Shown piece by piece: positions 18,476-31,700 of a stretch of 64,000 nucleotides of DNA. The notes under the pieces are model-generated. The model ran no database searches. It was not told where the DNA came from and saw only the letters and a list, made by a program, of their open reading frames with translations. The stretch's first letter is position 1. Each line of letters begins with the position of its first letter. The translations under genes and the position numbers were made by a program. This stretch comes from Gymnorhina tibicen (taxonomy: Eukaryota > Chordata > Aves > Passeriformes > Artamidae), in contig VXAZ01001057.1 in assembly GCA_013399875.1 (NCBI GenBank), forward strand, positions 310,001 to 374,000, read 5' to 3'.

Positions 18476-18880
18476 TTATAACAGAGAGGAGCTGGTAGTC
18501 TCACTCAGTGGCTTTCTTACAAGCTACATTGGCAGAAGCAGACACCTGTTCAGATCAGTAGCATCCAGTCTCACCATTTACAAAATCCTTACCCAGATGG
18601 GTAGTATGCACAAGTAAAAGCGACTCTCATGAATTTCCAAAATCATTTGTTCCAACAAAGGCAGAAGTCAATCCCTGAGTTCCTCCTAATATGGTAGGAC
18701 CTCAAAACATAAGAGCATCTGGAGAGACTTATAACTGGTGTCAACAGATGGAAAACTAAAACCTCCCAGAACCTTGGTTTTCAAGGATTAGGCAGGAGAA
18801 TACAGTTCCGAATTAAACCAGAAATGTTCAGATACGTTTCTTAGGCAAGATACTCAGCAGCATTACATTGGTACCTGGGG

Positions 18881-18910
18881 TGAAGGTTCAGGAGAGAGCC
18901 TGAACCTTCA
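18881..18910. repeat. Perfect 12-bp inverted repeat (hairpin, 6-nt loop)
   Basis: TGAAGGTTCAGG (18881-18892) and its exact reverse complement CCTGAACCTTCA (18899-18910) flank AGAGAG. It lies in the large GRIN2B intron with no adjacent gene. Confidence 0.95.
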
Positions 18911-20092
18911 GGTGCTTGTTTTTCAACAGGCTGGAGGAAAACTATCTAGGCAAAGTCTCCTGATAGCTATTATTTTATTCAGGCTCCTATTTGCACCATA
19001 CCTTGCACCACCCTCTTTTCATTTACAATCTTATCTCAATTCCTGCCCTCACCCCACTATAGAAGAACAAAAGGGATTTGGTTTCATCTGCAGAATAAAA
19101 AAAAAGACCATTCCAAACCCACTTAGGATTTGAACTGCTTTCTGCATTTTCCCAAAAGCTCAGTGTTTCCTCCCTTATTATTCGTTCTTTTTTTTTTTTT
19201 TTCCCCAGGAGCCGAGGAGTTTATTCATTCCAGTGGGGAAGCACTAAAGCAACAACAGAGAGCACGAATTAGGAGGCAGAAATTCCGTATTGCACCAAGA
19301 ATCTCTGTAACCTGATCTGCACCTTTGTGGCTCCACATTGTGTAAAACTGAGATAATGGCACGTTTTTACATCTGGGGTGCACTGGGTAGATAAACACAG
19401 AAAAGGCCACAAGGCTCACAGGTAACTGTGGAAGTAAGGAGACATATACACGTGTCTAGAGCTAGATGAGGGAACAGGTGTATCTATGAATAGCATAAAT
19501 GTGAAAACTTCCTGTCTTTAATCTTTGGAAAAATCTTACATAACTTTTACACCTGATTTGAATACATGAAAAATGGAAGATCAAATATAGAAAAGGTAAA
19601 GGTAGGATGTTGGACAAGGAGCAGAAAATAGGACTGTTGTTGGTAATATAGCTGATAGAGAAGCATACCTAACCCCTCTGGGAAGCAGGGCAAGTCCAAG
19701 GAGAAATAAGAGTCTTGTCAGTAGAATTGGTACAGATCCTGAATGAGGACATGGGAAAACCAGAACAACTGGGCAGGACCTGGAAAGGGCCACTCTAGAA
19801 GCACCATAGAAATAGCAGTTGTAACTGGGACACTGCCAATGGAAGTAGGCATTGCTCAGGGTACATTAAATAAAGGTAGACCTAGGGAATGCTGTTGTAA
19901 CCTTAATGCTGCAGTAGACTGTGAAGAAATACATCATGCACAAATAAAATAGAATCATTTTGGATTGAAATAGGTTTTGGAAGGCTGGTGCAAGATACTC
20001 CACGAGGACCGAACTACAGAGATCTACTGTAGCTCCACAGGCTTGGCTGGATAGAGATGTCATTACTGTTTCTAAAGAGAAATTTTATCAGG

Positions 20093-20705
20093 AAGTAAGT
20101 TATTATGGGAGTCTTTAGCTTCACAGAGATTAGATGGAGAACAAATGCAAATTTTAACAGCAGCACCCTGACATTTCTTTTTCAGGATCTGATAGTTGGC
20201 ATATTTCTTTACCCCAAAATTACTCAACAGGCAATAGGTCGTGATGTTTTACACTCAGTTTGGGCAAAGCAGCAAGGAACCTTAGAGAAAAGCTAGTTAT
20301 CAGAAATAACCTTGGATTGAGCGATTAGGGGAACAGAGAGCCTGTCTTAAAGAAAGAGATTAAAAAGCTTGTCTAACCTAGATAAATGAAAGCCAAGAGG
20401 GGATATGACTGCTCTGTATAAATAAAGGGGGGACAGATACACAAGGGAGAAAAGAAAGTGATTTTTAAGCAGGAAAAACAATGCTGGTAAAAGAACAACT
20501 GATTGTAAGGAAATTTGCCTTGAAAATAAGATAGATTTTAACCATCAGAGGGGGAAGTTCTGAAACAGCTGCCCAAAAGTAGCTGTGAAAACAACTAAAA
20601 TGGGGTCAAGAAGAAGCACAACTGGTTTGTATAGGGCTATATGATTTTGCTGCCTAGAGCAGAGGGATGGGACCAGATGAGCCTTTCCAGTCCAGTAACT
20701 ATAAG
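20093..20705 (+). mobile_element. Ancient CR1 LINE relic with internal deletion (endonuclease joined to 3' region)
   Basis: From 20105 the plus strand reads MGVFSFTEIRWRTNANFN, a decayed form of the CR1 endonuclease motif GDFNFPDIDWRT. A remnant of the LGSSDH motif follows near 20310-20330. From about 20345 the sequence is CR1 3' region: GGGGATATGACTGCTCTGTA, TTTTAACCATCAGAGGGGG, and a terminal TTTCCAGTCCAGTAACTAT. The whole reverse transcriptase region that should lie between (about 2 kb) is absent. Family-level matches are from memory of reptilian and avian CR1 sequences. Confidence 0.75.
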
Positions 20706-23700
20706 TAAGCAGAAGCAAGAAGAGGAATTCCACTGTGAAAAGCTTTTTCCCCTCAATTTTTCAGTCTGCAAATGTCAAAACTCAGTCTTAATCATCGTAT
20801 CTCTGTCCCCCAGCTAACCCACGTGAACACAAAGACTCGTGCTAATGATACCTCCAAGTCCTTTGCTCCTTCTTCCCTCATTCAGCAGCAACACCTTCTC
20901 CAATGGCCTGAGAATAAAACACTCCTCTTAGCCTTCACCCAAGCCGGTTAAGCTCTGACTCTCACACTTACAGTGCTGACATCACGCCCATTACCAAACA
21001 TACAATTCCTGTGATGCTACAGGTCTGTATCCTCACATAGGCTGGCCTTCAGCAGGTGGAGAAGAGATGCCACGAAGAGCAAAAATCTCCTGTTTACAGA
21101 CACTTTAAGGTGATTAATTAGCCACATCAGCCAAAGCAGACAAGAAATGGTTGTGAATGCTCCACATGCAAAATTAATTAACACAAAAACAACACTCCTT
21201 CCTGAACCTCAAGTTCACCTTCCACAACCACCTGGGGAAGGCTGCTTTCTTGACTGCACCTGCAGAAGCAGGAATTGCTTCTAATAGCCTTTCAATTAAA
21301 AATGTAGGCTGCAGGAGATGGTGTGATTTTCTCCCCTCTATATTTATCCAGCACCTAGCATATGCCAGAAAGAGAGAGGCTGAGCTTAGAATACAGACAG
21401 GGTGAGGTACTTGCTCCTGCTTTACAACTCATTCTGGGAATAAAAGCTCTTTGCAGAAACATGGTCTTCCATCTCACTGAGGTCTGGCATTTACACAGCT
21501 CTTGCCATTTTTGCTGAAACATTTCTTTCCTGGTGCATTTATATGCCTTTTGCAATTGCTAAGGTCCTGTCCCCTGCCACGATTAGCCAGAGAAGGTTAA
21601 TGAGGTATACTTTGAGCACGTCTGACTTCTGCAAAATCAGTGAACTATGGGGCTCCACTGGTGTCACAAAAAGGTCAGAGCTGTGAGAATGCTAAAGCAT
21701 TCCTCCAAACCAGAAGGCACCAAGAATTCAATACAGGTATAAAACTAGCCCCTCTGGGAGATGATGGTGGTCTTGCTGGTAGCATTAACTTGGTGGCCCA
21801 GAAAGTGGTTCATCCAGGCAAGGCTGGCTCACGCTGGAGCAGGAGGGACTCCAGGGGGACAAAGTTATTCAAGGACCTCAATGCTACCTGATGTATACAT
21901 AACCATGGTTTATGGAAATGCAGACTGCAATCAGCACAGGCATAAATAGGAGACATGAGGGGAGAGGAAGCTGTTAATGGTAGCGAGGGCTATGATCTGA
22001 GTAGGCTGAGAATGTAACTCTAAGCTTCTAGCAGGGGCAAATCAGGTGTTAGGATTTGGGAAGAAGAATCAAAACAAAATTTATATCTTAACAAACACTG
22101 AAAACTGACTACCATCCAAAACAACCCACCTTCAGCTAACAGGCAGTGACAGCACCTGACTCAGACTCTTACTTAATAGTGTTGTATACTTAGAGCCATC
22201 ATGCCCTTCTGAAATGACTGTGTGAGGACAGGGGAGCTAAATAAATGTCCCAAATTCCAGCAACATCAGTCTATTCTGATTCTGGTCTGGTAAATAAAAT
22301 CTAAAGCCAGGGAGCTTATACTGTCCCTTATCATTGTTCATCTAAGGTGAAAGAAGGTTTCACCTTGAGCATCTCTACTGCTCTCCTCTGCAGAACTGTG
22401 GGGCAGGGGAAAATGTAGCAGGGATACTGGTAAGATTGCACGTTTTGTGTCCCAGGCGGTTCAGGAGTCACAAAGGTTTTTTAAAAAGTGTATTTTTATG
22501 TGCATGTATAGGCATCTAAATGCTTTATGTAAGCATTTTGCGGTCTCTAGCTAGGAGTGCATCCGCATTGTGCAGGTGTGTGTCTGCATCCAGTACGTGT
22601 CCATGCATGTAATGCCCTATCTAATGATTTTTCCCCTTGGCTTTCCCTGTTGAGTTCTGGGTTTGAGTTTCGTTTTGCTGAGCTTTCATTTCCTTCACTC
22701 AGATTTTTTTTTCCCCCCTAAAGCATGTTACACAGAGGGAGGGATGCTTGCCAATTCACTGCAGTCTGGGAGACAGTTTAGAGCTTTGGCTGCTAAGTGG
22801 GTCCAGTACAGCAGTGTACAAAACCCCGACACGTGTGCAGTGACACCTACTCTTTACACTGATTGAATATCTCTCCCAGAATCTCTCGGGACCCGAAGCT
22901 GAAGGAATGTTCAAAAATGCAGATGCAGAGGAAGGCCAAAACCATTTCCTTGTGCTGAGAAAAGACAAATGTTGAAGCCAGCCCCAGCAGGGTTAGGAGA
23001 GGCGAAAACTTAAAGAAGGGGTGAGTTACCTAAATCTCACTGTTTTCTGTGCTGTGCAAGCAAGACTGAAAGCACTGCTTGAAAAGCATCTCTGAGAATA
23101 TCAGAGAGATATCCTTCAGCTTCCAGTGGGGGTGAAACACCTGCATACAGCAGCCAGAGCCCCTGCCCCTGGCAGCCCCACATTGCCCCTGTGCAGTGGT
23201 GCACACCTGCCAAGAGCAGCACTGGCACGGCTGTGCACACGCCCCTCTGGCAGAGAGACACGGGGTGCTCGGCTCTCCTCTCTCTGCTGGAATGGGGAGG
23301 ACCAAACCTCTTCCAGAGGAATTAGTGCACATCTTGAGAGCCAGATTCCAGGGAAAGCAGTTACAAAGCTGCAAGGCCCCACTTCTTTCTTCTCCCACCA
23401 CTTAGAGCACTGAGCTGGTGATTGCAAATGCTGTCAGCATCCACAGAACACCCTTTGTCACGATGCTGGGTCTGGATTCACACTGGCATAGCCACAGCCA
23501 GCCCCACTACCTCCAAACCTTCAGGGTGCATGTCTACAGCCCCCCTCAACCCGGCACATGGCAGGGAGTCTTGTGCAGTGCACCAAGGCCATCCCAAGGG
23601 GTAGCCAACTGAAACAGTGCTCCAAGTTGTCACCAGATCTCCAAACTGAGTTAAAACAACAGGTCTGCTCTGCATCCTGGTTCTCTGCCAGGTCTCATTT

Positions 23701-26700
23701 CTTGGCTTTGCAAAGGGACAGAATGGGAAGAAAAGCTGTGGGATAGGAGCAACCAGGGACACCCTTGCTGCTTTCCCTCTATCCCATGTGTGGTTAAAGG
23801 CATCAGACTTTCTGATGGATGAGAACTCCAGAAAGAGAACCCATGAGCTGCAGGACCCCCACCTGACCCACTGCTACAGCCAAGTGCTGGGCTTTGTTTG
23901 AAAACCACAGCATTCTGCCAAATTTGGGTAGAGCATTAGACAAGACCTGCCAGCTCTACCTACACCTTACAGAGAAGACCCAACCAGGATGGAGCCCACC
24001 AGCAGGACAGTTGGTTCACGGCACAGGTGTGCATTACTGCCATGCTGGTTGTAGCCAGCAAGTGCTCTGTGAGCATCAGGGAGTGATTCTGCCGAAGATT
24101 TTTCCTCCTTTCCCCTCCCACACACAGGTACTCACACACAGAGGTACCCCTCAGCAGCAGCTCTCTTAAGCCGATCTGAGCTTGGAGTCCAAGCAGAATT
24201 GCCAAGGGCCCAGCTGAGGCCATCTGGGCTGCAAGGCATCTCTGTGCAAAAGAAGCACAATCAGACATGAGTGTGGAGGGAGTGAGAGGTAACCTTGAAA
24301 TCAGTGGTTTGGAAAGGAGAGAGGAAGCTATGTATTTGCCAACCCCAGCTAGCAAAGAAGAGTTAAGCCAAGAACTCTTTTCTTGGGAGCATGGCCTTAA
24401 AGAAATACAATTTTCCCCTTCTCTCGGACCTGATGGACCTCAGGCACACCTATTTTTCAAAGATGTGTCTGTCATTTTGTGCATAAACATATCAACACAA
24501 AACAGATCTTGTGCCATTTCTGTGGCCTAGAAGTAGGAGAACAGGCGCAGTCTTGAAGACATAAGATGAAACTAAGGCTCTCAGCAGGTTGCAGGATATC
24601 TTTTATGTTGACGTGTAAGTCCACAAGTGGAATGATTTCTGTCAGTCTAGAACTAGCTGGATGACTTTGTGTATTTAAATGTGTGTGTACTGCGTAGGTA
24701 CCCCTGTTACAAGGGGAGTAAGTAGCAAGCCTGTAATTAAGTTCTCTGACATTTTCCATTACAGGAGTCTTCAGGACAGTTCCCTGAGAAAAACCAACAT
24801 ATCCATGTTTTGCAACAAGCATTTGAAAGTCAGCAGGGCAAAAACCCTGAGGCTTAAAAAGCACAGGCTTTTTACTTTAACCCATCAAATTTAATTCACT
24901 CTTAACTGCATTATAAACTGTTGAATAATCATAATTTCTTTTCTGTCACTTTCTTGCAGAAATCCTGGCAGACAGTCCAAACAGCATCTGAGCATAAACG
25001 TTTTAAGAGCTAAACCCAACACCTCAGTGAATCAGTGGGGACTCCCCACCAGTACCACAGTAAGTATAACACCTCAGCTTCGGCAGAGCAAGAGAAAGGC
25101 AAAGGTCCAATCAGGCTACACACAAAATGGTGGACAAACCATCCAGGTTCTCTTCTATCTGTTTAAATGTGCCTCAAAGTGAAAAGGTCACCTGCACTCC
25201 ACTATTCAGGATGCAGAAGAAAGGCAAACCACTTGAGCTTTCATGAATGTCTGTGAAACAAGTACAGGTTAGTCACTGGATTAAAGAGTCAGACTCAGTG
25301 CTGAAAGCTCAGCATGCATGAGAACAAACAATTCATTTTACAGAAAAGATTTTGGGGTTTCCTCTTAAGAAACAAAGAAAAACACAGCACATACAAAAAA
25401 CCCACCACCAAGCCATAAAACAAACTACATTAAGGGTAATTTATTTAGGCTGAAGTATTAGAAAATGGCAGGTTTACAGTTTCCTTTTCAGCCTTTCTTC
25501 CATCCCACTTGTGTGTGGACAATTCGATTCAAGTTCTAATTAATGAGTGCATGCAACTCTCTCCACGGAGTCCCTCCCTCAACCCTTGTACTTCAAAGAA
25601 ACTTGAAGAAGTAGAATTAAGGTGGCCTGGGAAACAAGACTGGCATTTCCTAGCTTGACTTCACAAGTTAAAAATTGAATCACTGTTCTTTTATTTTCTG
25701 TATGTAGTTCCTTCTATGGCTTGAATGTGCATGAGCTATTACAAAACAAATAAATGGGCCAAGAAAGTACCAGTGAAGATAGAGAAAGAGCTATCCATGA
25801 ATCTCCAAGCACTGGCAGAGGAGAGAGGAATAAAGAAGCAGCAATGGACAGCAAGAAAATCAACCAATGTAGAGATTACGCAATCCTGTTTTATGATGAA
25901 AAAAGCAGCACTGACCTTGCCAAGGGGTTGAATGAGGCAAAGAAAGCAGAAGCCAAATTGGAAAAGGTGCATTGGAGAGAGCTGGAAGAGGGTGAAGCTG
26001 GCAGGTCCCTCATGGTCCTGATGCCCAGAAGGTGAGACGAAAGGAAGGCACTAATCAGGCAGATCACGCTGCGGACAGGTTTCTCGTGTTGCAGCAATAG
26101 GCTCGTAACAGACTAAGAGAGAGAGGGCTGAGGGCTGTACTGCATGCAAGATGAGGGCAGGACCAAGCTGGTCTGCTCTGTGTAACCTCAGAGCACAAGG
26201 ACCATGGTAGGGGTAGGTGGCACGGGGACAGTTACAGTCCAGATGCCGTGTAGCCATGTTAGCCCAGCAAGGCTAAGCTGAGAGCAGAGGCAGCTCGCCA
26301 GGCTCACACAGCTGCCTTGCACCATGCTGTGCTGATGCAGCCCCGTGGCACCACTCTGCACCGCGTGGATTTACCATTGCAAGCATATGCCAGCACAGGC
26401 AACACATACCCGTGTTTCACAGGGCAAACTTGCCCTAAGCAGCTGTGCAGCAGCTGTGCAGAGAGCAGATGCTTTCTCCTCAGATGCCCAGGAGTGAAGG
26501 GACCCAAGTACTGGCTGTTACCTTGTCCTATGCTTACTCTGTGCTTACTTCGGTGGCTTAAGCAAGCCACTGAAGCTTCCTGAAGCTCGGTTCTGCCTCT
26601 GCTAAAGGCTCTGAATAATCGGTCCCTTGTTGCAAGGGGTGTGAACAAGGACCTGGCAGCTGGGAGCAATGACAAGGGTTGGTATAGTAAGGAGATGCCT

Positions 26701-28239
26701 CAGCTCATCCACTCCAGAGGAACTGTGCAGCTCAGGGCTGTACCTACACCACCTTCATGCCCCACATCAGAGGAAGGACCTCTGCCGTAGAAGGGTGGTG
26801 GTTAATGTAGAGCAGCCGTGCGTGACAGCAGTCAGCAGTGGAAATCGTGCTGATTAATGACAGAGCAGCACTACCGCAGGTCAGGCATGTGGATCAGCAA
26901 CTGTAAAAGGAACAGCAGGATTTTAGATTAACTAAAGCTCAAAAGAACATTCTTGGGTTTTCTCCACCTGCTCTGGAAGCTGAAGCAACACAAGTGACCC
27001 GGCAGCTGTCTTTCCTCGCTCTCTGAAGATACCTTTCCTGGAAAAGGGAGCACAGCGATACTCAGGATGATGCAGTGGCACTCAGCCCTGCCTCTTCCAG
27101 CCTCTAGGAAGCAGACGCACCTCATCTCCCACACTCAACATAAAGCTCAGTCACCTGAGGCCCCTGGCCACAGCTCTCCCTCACAGCTCTGAGGCAGTCA
27201 CTGTGCCATCCAGGGTCCCACACAGTAGTTCTCCACGCACAGAGGTGAGATGTGGGTGGGTGGAAGGAAGGGAGGCTGCAGCCTCCTCAGATGGCAGCAC
27301 TGCTTCTCCTGTCCTACACTACTCAGAGCCCACCTCCAAGGATGGTCCCCAGCTGCAGCTGAGAGATGTTGGCTCACCAATGCAGTGCTGTCTTCCACAA
27401 AGAAATGGAGGGAGCCTCCTAGACCAGGGCAGGAGAAACAGTCTTGGAGAAAGACTGACCAGCAGTCCTCGGTGACAAGACAGGCAATGTGGTGGGACAG
27501 AGCCCCACAGCCAGCCCAAGGAACACACAAGTGCAAATTTTCCTCAGTGCCAGCTTTATAGGCCTGGCTGCTTTACTGCTGTGCCAAGAATAGCCAGTAA
27601 GCCAGGCCTTACCCTCTTCTGCCATAGAAAAGATTGTGCTTACGAGTGAACATTTATCCCTTCCAGTCTGCTGATTATTTCACCAGACAACCTGAACGTT
27701 CCATTAATATCATCTTTTGTGGAGCTAAATATATACACTAACCATATATACAAATACATATAAATACATCTCTATCTAGCAGAGAATCCAATTAAGTGAA
27801 TATGTTACGCCTTAGCAATTAATGAATTCAACAAGCTGAGCTGCCTCTTGCATATGATTAAAGTTCAAGCAATATCAATCATAACAGCAAAAAATATTCC
27901 AGATTTTCCTACGTGCTATCTACAAAGAGACTGTTAACACTTAAATCAATGGGCAAATTCAAGTGTGTTTGCAAACCTCAGGAAACTCATATTATCGATG
28001 ATATACAGCCAGTCCTTCAACTCATGGTAGCCTGTTCTTGAATGCAGCATCTCAGGCCACCCCTGCTGCCTTATATATCTTTCTGCAGCATTTTCTGGAT
28101 GGCAGGTCTGTAAAAATGCTGGTGTCCTATGGGTCAAAAGAGAGCAAATTCCATGACTGAACAGATCAGACGGACTCTAGTCACTTGACTCATGCAAATG
28201 CTTTCCTTCTCTTTGTGTTCAGTTGCCAGTTTTCTGTTT

Positions 28240-28285
28240 GTGTCTATATATGTGAGTGTTTGTGTGCACACGTGTGTGCCTGTTC
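28240..28285. repeat. Impure TG/CA repeat
   Basis: A TG-rich stretch (GTGAGTGTTTGTGTGCACAC and GTGTGTGCC) with an internal GTGTGCACAC palindrome. Confidence 0.6.
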
Positions 28286-28802
28286 TTCCACACATTAATC
28301 TTTTTCCAGGACAAGCCTGTTCATGCAGTTTCTGCCTCTCGGCAATAGACAACACTGAGCCCTCTAGGGACTGCTCATTCCCTCCTTCTCTCATAATACC
28401 CCTCCTCTGCATTCATAAGACAATCCCTAGGGGCAAGTTCTACATAAATAAATATTTAAGTAGCCACTAAACCACAGAAGATGCAGAAAAGCATGTGAGG
28501 AACTTGTCTGCAGTATTCAGGGCATAGAGGAGAAAGAACAGAGGCATGGCTTGGAGGGTTAGAAGCAGACAAGTGATGAGGGTTTGAACTGGAAACACAA
28601 CCATCCCCTTCTCTTCTCCGACCCGGCCAGCGCAGTTGGCTGGTTTTCACCCTGAGACCAGAGCTGATATAATACAGGTCTTTGTTAGTATGGCTGCATA
28701 AACCCAAAAGCCAAGAATGCGCCATATTGGGAGGCTGATAGAGGAAAGAGCCTTTAACTGAACCATCACAGACACAGCTAATTAACCTTACTACTAATGC
28801 TG

Positions 28803-28836
28803 AGTCTTTTTTAAGACTTTTTAAAGTCTTTTTTAA
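28803..28836. repeat. 12-bp direct repeats with two alternative hairpins
   Basis: AGTCTTTTTTAA occurs at 28803-28814 and 28825-28836. AGTCTT/AAGACT (28803-28808 with 28813-28818) and AAGACTTT/AAAGTCTT (28813-28820 with 28823-28830) are competing perfect stems that share one arm. Confidence 0.92.
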
Positions 28837-31621
28837 CTGCTCCACTGTTCTCCTAGTTTGTTGTCATACTCCAGAAAGAGGCCTTGAATGCCCAGGAGAA
28901 GGTTGGAGGCTCATCTCTGAGGACTGGTTGGGTCTGTCGCAGAGAGAAGCCAGGCATGAGACCCAGACCTGGTTGCTCCTCTGCCCTCTGAACTGGGTAC
29001 CAGGAGGTTCCTTTGAGAGTTCCTTCCAGGCTCACCAGCTTATGGATCCTACATCCGCACAGAATTATTTGTGCCTACGCCCATAGCACTACAGGCTTCA
29101 CAAGTCTCTATGAGATACCAAAGAATAACATTTGGATCTTTTCTAGATTCCTTGAGAAACACTGTTCTGAAAATGGACATTATAGGGAATAGGGTATAAA
29201 TCTGGCCACTTACGTCACCCATGTAAGACAGCAGTTTGAAGGATAATAGCCATATAAAATATGCCATACCCTAGGAAACCACATACTATTTGTATGCTTC
29301 CCAACATAACCAGGAGAGCTAAAAAGCTCTCAGAAAATCAGTCAAGAGACAGTTCCTTGCAGAGCACACTCTAGCAAAAACATAGAGCCCACAGCAGGCA
29401 CCAGCAGACTTGAAGGACCACTTGTATGATCAGAGGAGGGCATTTTTTGTGCACTGGCATGCAGCTCTTGGAGGGTGACATTTCAGAGAGATTTGGAGAA
29501 CTTTCTTTCAGGAATATGTCCCAGATTTTTCACCTCCCCAGAGAGCAGGAAAGGTCAAGAAAGGCCCCCTTTCAGGTTCACTAGTACTATTTTCTCCTCC
29601 AGGTACAAAGATTCTGGCTGCTATTTGGGTTGTGGTAGGAAGCAAGCCATCAGCAAGAGCTTTGGGCCCAAAGTGAATGCAATCAACCAGACTCACTTCT
29701 TCCCTCTGTTTCAGCAATTTCTGCAGCTTTTCTTTCTCCCTCAGCAGGATGGTTTTTTACCACTTTTTTACCCTGCTCTACATCAGTGTTCTTAAGGAAA
29801 GGAAGACACTTTGGGTTAAAAGCTCCTTATTGATAATGACAAAATAAAGTACCCAGTCTGCATAGAGAAATCAAAAAACCCAGCCTTTGCACATAGGCAA
29901 ACCAGGGTGTTCAAGAGGAATGGGAGAGGAGATGTTTACCTGAACTCTGGCAATAATTATATAGAAATGTACCTCCTTCCCTAGGCAACCTTCTTCCATT
30001 ACAGGGAGAGGCACCTCGTCCCTCAGAAATCTGAAGAGCGAAAACAGCCAGCAGTATCCACCGGAGCAGTAGACAGAAGTGCCCTGTCAGTGTGGTGTGT
30101 ACCACTGAACATGAGAGTTTAGCCCATTCCCTCCATCTGTTCCCACTTCTCTATAAGCAGAGTGGAAAATGAAAACATCCTTCCCAAGATGTCAATCCAG
30201 TCATCCAGATGTCAAATCATAACAGCATTTGCGCACTTGGGATCCCTTGGGATTTTTCACAGCCATCACAGCTGATGATTCCCCAAAGTGGCTGCTGCAT
30301 TGTCAGGTTCCTTGCAGTTTGCTTTCTCTGTGGCATCAAGCCCTTTCCACCCATCACCTTCTCCCTGTCTGTGATTACCTCCGCCTGTCAGCACTGCAGT
30401 AGATATGTGTATATTCCCGGGTCTCTCGTTTCTCACTTTACAGACCTCTCTCGCCTAAAAAATGCAGATTTTCCAAACAGAACAGACACTAATATAGAGA
30501 ACAAACAGGAATTTTTGACAGGCTCATGGGCTCCATTCACTATCCATGCATTTATCTACACACAAGAACTTTTGTCTGCTTCCTGCAGGAGGTTATTGCA
30601 CTTCTGCAACTGTGCCATTGTAAAGCTGTTGTCAGAAGTGCCTGTAATCTTATAGATTAGGAAAAAGTCAGGTCTCATGAGACTGGACAAGATATCTCCA
30701 AAAAACAGAAGTCCGATGACGTACAGCAAGCAGCACAGTGGGACTGAATGAAAGAGAGTTCCATGCTCCAACTCCTGGGTGTAGGAAAGCAAACCCTGCT
30801 TCTGGACAGACTAGTTTTTGTAGGGGAACACAGCCAGGCTCCTGACCCCGTTTTGTCATCAAAGATGCAGGTCTGAGGTTTGGGATTAGGACCCAGGTCT
30901 GTTGTCCCTCAGTGACTTTAATAGTTCTGCTCCCTTCCTTACTCTACCATTTTGTTTTCACTTTGGCTGTGGCAAATGCGTCTCAGTCCCCCTCCCCTGC
31001 ACATCCATTCTAAAGGCTGTTTCAGAGATTATTTGCCTGATATAATTTTTCCCCTTTCTTTTCAGTCTTCCTTTGCCTCCCTTCTCAGCTGCATCAAGTG
31101 CCTCTTTTCCAAGACGCTTGATGCCTCTCACCCCTCAGTCAGTAACAACATGTGAATGCTGACCTGCTCCACTTTCTTCAGTAGCTTTTCAGAGACCCAC
31201 ACAGTTTTCTTCAGTTTTTGCCTTCTTGAGGGAGGTCCCATGAACACCAGTGAAGTTATGTCACTGCTTTTTGTCTTACTCTACCATAAGTATCACTTTT
31301 GCCCAGAAAGCTGCAGATAATTTGCAACAGTCAAGCTGCTGATATGTTAATCTTGCAGTCCACAAAACTTAAAATCCTCACCCATTTCATATTTCCTTAG
31401 CAGGTCAATGCAAAAATACTCACTGCCATCAGTGGATAAAATATGTCATCTCTTCACAGACTTTCCCCAAAGTATGCTGAGCAAGAAAATCCTGGATATT
31501 TACTACTGTTCTTAACTTACCTGCATTCCCTGTGCATTGACTCTCACATCTGCCTATGTGACCATGATTTCTCAGCTGATATTTACCCATTAAGTGCTTA
31601 GTGGCTACAGCCATCATCTAG

Positions 31622-31700
31622 GTCTCTCTGTGCAGCTCCCAGCACAACAGGGCCCTGGTTATTGGCAGGCTTTTTCAGTGAATACAGTAACACAGATTAT
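31622..31700 (+). repeat. Ancient retroposon 3' tail fragment
   Basis: GTGCAGCTCCCAGCACAACA, GGGCCCTGG and AATACAGTAACACAG match in order a tail with GTACAGCGCCTAGCACAATGG, GGTCCTGG and TACAGTAATACAAAT. This is the same family as the copy at 51845. Confidence 0.5.

Noticed and set aside
19185..19210. A long T-run followed by CCCCAG on the plus strand, resembling a splice acceptor
   Set aside because: The downstream sequence is not recognisable coding sequence and is antisense to GRIN2B. A homopolymer explains it.
25754..26035. A 93-codon charged frame on the plus strand (MGQESTSEDRE..)
   Set aside because: Low-complexity charged composition, no known domain, and open frames also exist on the opposite strand. 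Probably chance.
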